This document shows positions 59,465 to 64,000 of a stretch of 64,000 bases of DNA, piece by piece. The position numbers and the translations under genes are program-made. This DNA comes from Halalkalibacter akibai JCM 9157 (GTDB taxonomy: Bacteria; Bacillota; Bacilli; Bacillales; Bacillaceae_D), in contig NZ_BAUV01000012.1 of NCBI RefSeq assembly GCF_000513135.1, forward strand, positions 35,640-99,639, read 5' to 3'. The notes below the pieces were generated by a model. That model did no database searches. It was not told the origin of the DNA and worked only from the letters and a program-made list of their open reading frames with translations. Numbering within the stretch: position 1 is the stretch's first letter; the number at the start of each line of letters is the position of its first letter.

Positions 59465-59984
59465 GTCGTTTCTATATCCCGACACTTATTTTTATATTGT
59501 TAGTGATAGAAGGACGATTTTTCAATTAGTGACACCACCTTATAATGAAATAGATGTCATGCTTGTGCCTCGCTTTGTCATCATTATGATTGTTTTTATC
59601 GGCATTCATTTTGGCCGCTTTAGTAGCATCATATATGGACTTGCCTTTGGACTCATTTATGACATCGTTTATACGCAGTTACTAGGTGTTTATATATTTG
59701 GATTTGGTTTCATCGGCTATGCGTTTGCTTATACATACAAGCAAATCCAAGATTCACTATTATTCCATTTACTTCTCATGCTAGTTGCTGTTGCAAGTTT
59801 TGAGTATTATCAGTTTGGTTTATATAAATTAATTGGTATCACAGATCTTCAAGCGAATGTATTTTTCTACGAGCGCTTTCTTCCAAGTATGCTTTTAAAT
59901 TTTGCATTTGCTGTTGTCATTTATTATCCTGTGAAGGGTTTAATTTCACACGTAAGGAAACAAGCAAATCTTCGTGAAAGATAA
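59461..59984 (+). CDS. mreD: rod-shape protein MreD, one apparent -1 frameshift
   Basis: A membrane protein of about 174 residues with five to six helices that completes the MreBCD elongation complex. It starts with GTG at 59461, overlapping the mreC stop, and begins SRFYIPTLIFILLVIEG. Adding an A near 59513 (GGACG to GGAACG) continues TIFQLVTPPYNEIDVMLVPR and joins the rest of the frame (IGIHFGRFSSIIYGLAFGLI). The restored length fits B. subtilis MreD. The lesion is again a single missing base. Confidence 0.9.
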
Positions 59985-60151
59985 AAAACGACAAATTCTA
60001 AGAAATTTTAGCTATTTATTCTCTTGATAAAAAGGGTTTAAGTAGTTTCATGTTGAATAAACGTATCATCACTGTTTTTTCGTTTTACTCGAGATCGTCA
60101 GTGTTAATTCTGCGAGTAGCGAAGGTGAGTGAGGCTGAGGTGGACATAACT

Positions 60152-60835
60152 ATGGTTCAAAAAAAGCAAAATGTTACGATAAAAGGGACGAAAGAAGGAT
60201 TGATCTTTATATTAGATGATCGCTGTTCCTATGAAAGCCTACTAGAGGAATTAGTAGAGAAACTTTCGTCCAAACACTATCAACAATCAGAAGGTCCTGA
60301 CGTTCAAGTGAAAGTCGATATTGGTTATCGCTATCTTCAAGAAGAGCAACAGGAAGAGCTAGAAGATATTATTACAAACGGACGAAATCTGGCAGTTGAA
60401 CAGTTTGAGTCACGAGTATTATCAAAAGATGAATCCGAAAAGCTTCGTCAAGAATCACAGACAGTTACTTTAATGAGAATCATTCGTTCTGGACAAGTAT
60501 TAAAGGTGAATGGCGATGTTCTTTTAATCGGTGATGTTAACCCAGGAGGAACGCTAATGGCAACAGGGAACATCTATGTTATGGGTTCTCTTCGTGGGAT
60601 AGCTCATGCGGGTTATGAAGGTAATTATAATGCCGTTATTTCCGCTTCTCTACTAGCGCCATCACAGTTACGAATTGCTGATGAGATTTTGCACTTTGAA
60701 ACAGACAAAGAAAATGAAAAAATGATGTCTAGTGCATACTTAGATGATCAAAAAGCCATCCAAGTTGGAAGAGTTCAACAACTAGTTCAAACGCATCCTC
60801 AACTATCAAAAAATGAAAAACAATTGCTAGTTTAA
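60152..60835 (+). CDS. minC: septum site-determining protein MinC
   Basis: A 227-residue FtsZ inhibitor. The N-terminal domain (VTIKGTKEGLIFILDDRC) blocks FtsZ assembly, and the C-terminal right-handed beta-helix (GDVLLIGDVNPGGTLMATGN, IYVMGSLRGIAHAG) dimerises and binds MinD. I chose ATG at 60152 with GAGGTGG upstream, giving the B. subtilis length; the frame is open back to 60050 but that extension is not family sequence. Confidence 0.95.
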   Translation: MVQKKQNVTIKGTKEGLIFILDDRCSYESLLEELVEKLSSKHYQQSEGPDVQVKVDIGYRYLQEEQQEELEDIITNGRNLAVEQFESRVLSKDESEKLRQESQTVTLMRIIRSGQVLKVNGDVLLIGDVNPGGTLMATGNIYVMGSLRGIAHAGYEGNYNAVISASLLAPSQLRIADEILHFETDKENEKMMSSAYLDDQKAIQVGRVQQLVQTHPQLSKNEKQLLV

Positions 60836-60961
60836 AAGATAAATTTTTCTAAGCAAGTCTAATTAATGGGCTTTGCTGAAGTTTGGTTTTTATTATAAAT
60901 CGTTAGTATTTATTTTATATATTGATGCTTAAAGAAAGAACTTTAGAAAGGGGTCATCAAC

Positions 60962-61756
60962 GTGGGAGAGGCAATCGTCATTACAAGTGGAAAGGGTGGC
61001 GTCGGAAAAACAACGACGTCTGCAAATATTGGAACAGCCCTTGCGCTTTCGGGGAAGAAAATTTGCTTAGTAGATACAGACATCGGGCTCCGCAATCTTG
61101 ATGTTGTCATGGGACTAGAAAATCGAATTATTTATGACCTCGTTGATGTGACAGAGGGACGTTGTAAGCTGAAACAAGCTTTAATTAAAGATAAACGCTT
61201 TGATTGCTTATACTTGTTGCCTGCTGCGCAAACAAAAGACAAATCAGCTGTTCAACCTGAGCAAATGAAAGTTGTAATTGAAGAATTAAAGCAAGAATAC
61301 GATTATGTCATTATTGATTGTCCTGCTGGAATTGAGCAAGGTTTTAAAAATGCCGTAGCAGGAGCTGATCGTGCAATAGTAGTTACAACTCCAGAAGTAT
61401 CAGCTGTTCGTGATGCCGATCGTATCATTGGTTTACTTGAACAGGAAGATGTTGAACCACCAAGATTAATCGTGAACCGCATTCGCGGGCACATGATGAA
61501 AAATGGAGAAATGCTTGATGTTGATGAAATTGCTTCGATCTTAGCTATTGATCTCTTAGGTATTGTTGTCGATGATGAAGAAGTCATTAAACACTCGAAC
61601 AAAGGTGAGCCGATTGCTCTTCACACAACAAGTAAAGCGTCGATTGCTTATCGCAACATCGCTAGACGCATTCTAGGAGAAACCGTTCCGCTTATGTCAC
61701 TTGATGAACAAAAAGGTGTTTTTGCAAAAATTAAATCATTCTTTAGTGTACGCTAA
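60962..61756 (+). CDS. minD: septum site-determining ATPase MinD
   Basis: A 264-residue deviant-Walker ATPase that recruits MinC to the membrane and keeps division at mid-cell. Walker A is GKGGVGKTTTSANIG (near 10), switch regions VDTDIGLRNLDVVMGLENR and IIDCPAGIEQGF follow, and a C-terminal amphipathic membrane helix (GVFAKIKSFFS) ends the protein. The start is GTG at 60962 after AAAGGGGTC. In B. subtilis spoIVFA-spoIVFB would follow; here a terminator and other genes do. Confidence 0.97.
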   Translation: MGEAIVITSGKGGVGKTTTSANIGTALALSGKKICLVDTDIGLRNLDVVMGLENRIIYDLVDVTEGRCKLKQALIKDKRFDCLYLLPAAQTKDKSAVQPEQMKVVIEELKQEYDYVIIDCPAGIEQGFKNAVAGADRAIVVTTPEVSAVRDADRIIGLLEQEDVEPPRLIVNRIRGHMMKNGEMLDVDEIASILAIDLLGIVVDDEEVIKHSNKGEPIALHTTSKASIAYRNIARRILGETVPLMSLDEQKGVFAKIKSFFSVR

Positions 61757-61765
61757 AGGTTTAGG

Positions 61766-61791
61766 CGCATTGGATTCCAATGCGTTTTTTC
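61766..61791 (+). terminator. terminator of the mre-min operon
   Basis: CGCATTGGA-TTCCAATGCG with a tight loop, then TTTTTT. Confidence 0.88.
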
Positions 61792-61821
61792 TTTGTTTTG
61801 AGGGGGAGTGTTTGTTTTTTT

Positions 61822-61947
61822 GGACAGAGAAGCCCTTATATCGTTGGAAAAGGGCATTTTTGACGTGTTGGAGGACAGGAGATTCCTTATTTACTGATTT
61901 TAATAGAAAAAGGAGTGTCGATTTGGTTAATAAAGGCTTCTCTGTCC
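61822..61947. repeat. 126-bp region bounded by 13-bp inverted repeats
   Basis: GGACAGAGAAGCC (61822-61834) and GGCTTCTCTGTCC (61935-61947) are exact inverses about 100 bp apart. Short open frames on both strands lack ribosome binding sites and database-like features. The rest of the 520-bp gap after minD (to 62277) shows only the leader hairpin at 62209. It could be a degenerate mobile repeat or a structured RNA. Confidence 0.5.
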
Positions 61948-62208
61948 GCATACAGAAGGATGAGAGCACTTTTTAGGTGAATAGCGAATCCTGTGTCCAC
62001 TTACCATAATGTTCGTTGTTAGTTTATCTCTCACTCTCCATATTCAGCCAATATCAAGGATTAAGTTGTGTAAAGGTTCATGAGGAGAACTCAGTTATCA
62101 TAAACTGGCTATCTGTCACTATTTGAGCTTCGTTCCAATTATTTGGTAGCTTTAGGTAACAGATGAAAATGGCTATGTTACTATATGAAAAGATCATGTT
62201 TGAGAAAT

Positions 62209-62253
62209 TGTTCAAAGACGGAATCTACAAGCTTGTTTTGACCTTTTTGAACA
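62209..62253 (+). promoter_or_regulatory. leader hairpin TGTTCAAAG/CTTTTTGAACA upstream of moaB-like gene
   Basis: TGTTCAAAG (62209-62217) and CTTTTTGAACA (62243-62253) pair with a two-base bulge. The loop contains AAGCTTGTTTTGAC, like the AGCTTGTCACC loop of the ysoA leader hairpin. Confidence 0.5.
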
Positions 62254-62277
62254 CTAAATTTCTAGGGGGAAAAACTA

Positions 62278-62802
62278 ATGACGATGATGGAAGAGCATTG
62301 TGAAGAAGTAACAAAAAGTATTCGTTGTATGATTTTAACAGTAACTGATTCTTGTTCGTATGAGAATGATCCAAGTGGTGCGTTAATTAGATCGATGCTA
62401 GAAGCAGAGGGTCATTCTGTGTCTGAATATCAAATTATTAATTCGGACTACAGTTTAATTCAGCACTGGATAAAGATTGCAGCCATTCGAGCTGATGTGG
62501 ATTGCATCTTAATTACAGGTGGTACAGGTATTGCTCTGCATGATACGACGCATGAGGCTGTAAGAGATAGTCTGGACAAGGAGATGCCTGGTTTTGGAGA
62601 ATTGTTCCGTCACTTGAGTTTTACTGAGGAAATTGGAACAGCAGCGATCTTAAGTCGTGCTATTGCGGGTGTTCGTGATGGGAAAGCTATTTTCTCAATG
62701 CCAGGAGCAATCGGAGCTGTTAATTTAGCAATGAAGCGCATAATTCTTCCGGAAGTTGGCCATGTTATGAAAGAAATCTTGATGGATAAAGTGCGTGTTT
62801 AA
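62278..62802 (+). CDS. moaB: MoaB/MogA-family molybdenum cofactor protein
   Basis: A 174-residue member of the MoaB/Mog family, which adenylylates molybdopterin before metal insertion. ILTVTDSCSYENDPSGALI at the N-terminus, the molybdopterin-binding LITGGTGIALHDTTHEAV near 80, and FSMPGAIGAVNLAMKRIILPE near 140 match the family. GGGGG precedes the ATG. No other moa genes are in the window. It could be MoaB or MogA; the length and the FGELFRHLSFTEEIG block favour MoaB. Confidence 0.88.
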   Translation: MTMMEEHCEEVTKSIRCMILTVTDSCSYENDPSGALIRSMLEAEGHSVSEYQIINSDYSLIQHWIKIAAIRADVDCILITGGTGIALHDTTHEAVRDSLDKEMPGFGELFRHLSFTEEIGTAAILSRAIAGVRDGKAIFSMPGAIGAVNLAMKRIILPEVGHVMKEILMDKVRV

Positions 62803-62808
62803 CCAGAG

Positions 62809-62843
62809 ACGGCACCAGCTATAAAAAGCTGGTGCCGTTTTTC
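62809..62843 (+). terminator. moaB-like gene terminator
   Basis: ACGGCACCAGCT and AGCTGGTGCCGT form a 12-bp perfect stem, followed by TTTTTCT. The convergent reductase gene ends at its edge. Confidence 0.92.
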
Positions 62844-63762
62844 TATCTATGCGAATCGTAAACATCCGCTTTTGTATGTTGCTGTAACCAATTGAACTCT
62901 TCAACTGTTAGTTGATTATGTGTTTGAATTGCTCCTACATTTTCTTGGACTTGATCTGGTCTACTTGCCCCAGCCACAACTGATGCCACAACCGATGAAG
63001 CTAAGCAATAATGAAGGGCAACCGACTGTAAAGCTTTTCGCCGAACTTTTTATTTAGAGAGTGGCGTAAGGAGACGAGTTCATCATAATTGTAATTTAAA
63101 TAACCTTTTTCTTGAATTGTTTCTGACATGTCCGAAAGGGGTCGGTTTGTTAAAATTCCTTTCGCAACGGGTCCTCTTGCGACTACACTAATTTGATTTT
63201 CAGCGAGAAGTGGGAACACTTCTTCTGGTCTTCTATCGAGTAGACTGTATTGCATCATTACACTAACAATTGAGGAACGTTTAACATATTCGCGGATAAC
63301 ATTTGGTCTTATTGAAGAAATTCCATAATGGCGGATTACGCCTTCTGTTTTTAATTCCTCAAATGCTTCGATCGTTTCATCAATGTTATCCTCAATCGTA
63401 CCTCCATGTAGCTGGTAAAGGTCGATATAGTCGGTTTGCAAACGACGTAAGCTGTCTTTAACTGCTTGTTGAATATGTTTTTTCGACGGATCCCACGACC
63501 ACCCCTGTTTTCCCTTTTCAAACTTATTTCCGGCTTTTGTCGCAATAATTAAATCTTGTCGTTTACCTTTAATAACCTCGCCGATGATCTCTTCATTGAC
63601 CCCTTGATCATAAAGATCTGCTGTGTCTAGATAATTAATCCCATTGTCTAGAGCTGTCTCAATCGTTCTCTGAGCTTCACTAACGTTTGTTCCTATATTC
63701 ATACAGCCGAGTCCAATTTCACTTACAAATAAATCTGAACGACCTAATTGACGTTTGTTCAT
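62843..63762 (-). CDS. yqkF: aldo/keto reductase YqkF-like, one apparent -1 frameshift
   Basis: An NADPH-dependent aldo/keto reductase of about 306 residues. GLGCMNIGTN, the catalytic Asp and Tyr in NYLDTADLYDQG, Lys in IIATKAGNKF, and His in LYQLHGGTIEDNIDE are all present. The first frame (253 residues) ends SRLPFIIA. Adding one A near 63036 (GAAAAGC to GAAAAAGC) gives KALQSVALHYCLA and ASVVAGASRPDQVQENV, the C-terminal cofactor-binding part. The restored protein closely resembles B. subtilis YqkF. The substrate is unknown. Confidence 0.88.
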
Positions 63763-63894
63763 ATTGTTTCACTCCGTTCTGTGTGTTGAGTTATGTAGTG
63801 TCTTTATTAAGAGTTCGCTTTGATCTAGGGGAATCCTTTTTAGTATTGTACACAAAAAGGTGGAAAGAGCACCTTATTTGTATGGTGTTAAGGC

Positions 63895-64000
63895 TGAGAG
63901 TTGGCCCCGGCTCCGTGCGGTGCGCGCCCACTACGAGAAGATCGCTCGTAGTGGGCTTAAGATCGTTGGCACCGACTACGCTCGGGGCATAGAGTTGTAC
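63895..64000. repeat. GC-rich inverted-repeat sequence at the window edge
   Basis: CCCACTACGA (63927-63936) and TCGTAGTGGG (63946-63955) are exact inverses. Flanking GTTGGCCCCGGCTCCG and GTTGGCACCGACTACG are related direct copies. The block is much richer in GC than its surroundings, has no convincing gene, and is cut by the window end. Confidence 0.5.

Noticed and set aside
58592..59984. mreC and mreD as true pseudogenes
   Set aside because: Four lesions of one type, each repaired by one base, in normally essential genes with otherwise full conservation, point to sequence error.
61701..61976. 91-residue plus-strand and 77-residue minus-strand open frames after minD
   Set aside because: They overlap each other, the minD end and its terminator, and follow the inverted repeat; no start signals.

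Overview
The window looks like the chromosome of a low-GC, endospore-forming member of the Bacillaceae. It carries sporulation genes (spoVID, ysxE, spoIIB, lonB), two T-box leaders, Bacillus-type promoters and ribosome binding sites, and long synteny with the Bacillus subtilis segment that runs xtp-ysnB ... ilv-leu-ysoA-tig-clpX-lonB-lonA-ysxC-hemAXCDBL-spoVID-ysxE-valS-folC-(comC)-spoIIB-maf-radC-mreBCD-minCD. The genus cannot be fixed from the sequence alone. Nearly everything is on the + strand.

Layout. 1-1500: end of xtp, ysnB, tRNA-Gly and tRNA-Arg, and a small minus-strand gene. 1.8-13.1 kb: branched-chain amino acid biosynthesis, ilvE-ilvD, then a leucine-type T-box ahead of ilvB-ilvN-ilvC-leuA-leuB-leuC-leuD. 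13.4-22.5 kb: ysoA, trigger factor, ClpX, LonB, LonA and EngB (protein quality control and ribosome assembly). 23.4-29.7 kb: hemA-hemX-hemC-hemD-hemB-hemL. 30.2-37.0 kb: spore-coat genes and valS behind a valine T-box. 37.4-40.1 kb: an ECF sigma factor, a small membrane partner and a large surface protein. 40.5-41.8 kb: folC. 41.8-54.5 kb: a diguanylate cyclase, a class II c-di-GMP riboswitch and a complete type IV pilus operon. 54.6-61.8 kb: spoIIB, maf, radC, mreBCD, minCD. 62.3-63.8 kb: a MoaB-like gene and an aldo/keto reductase, where the usual spoIVFAB-rplU neighbours would be expected.

The most interesting region is 41.8-54.5 kb. A membrane GAF-GGDEF diguanylate cyclase lies next to a near-canonical c-di-GMP-II aptamer. 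The 3' strand of the aptamer P1 helix overlaps an intrinsic terminator, so c-di-GMP should turn the pilus operon on. The PilB assembly ATPase of that operon also has a tandem MshEN-type N-terminus, a fold known to bind c-di-GMP. The locus therefore looks like a self-contained circuit: the second messenger is made by one gene, read by the leader RNA, and read again by the motor. PilO carries a C-terminal SPOR-plus-helical module that resembles the adjacent SpoIIB.

Two other patterns run through the window. Five copies of a ~125-bp, inverted-repeat-ended, non-coding element lie between genes, one of them inside the ilv-leu operon. In addition, seven genes (tig, hemX, the ECF sigma gene, the diguanylate cyclase gene, mreC, mreD, the aldo/keto reductase gene) are broken by ten apparent single-base losses. 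All ten are in the same direction and are mostly at short homopolymers. Because mreC and mreD are normally essential, sequencing or assembly error is the likeliest cause; these genes are annotated at full length and flagged.
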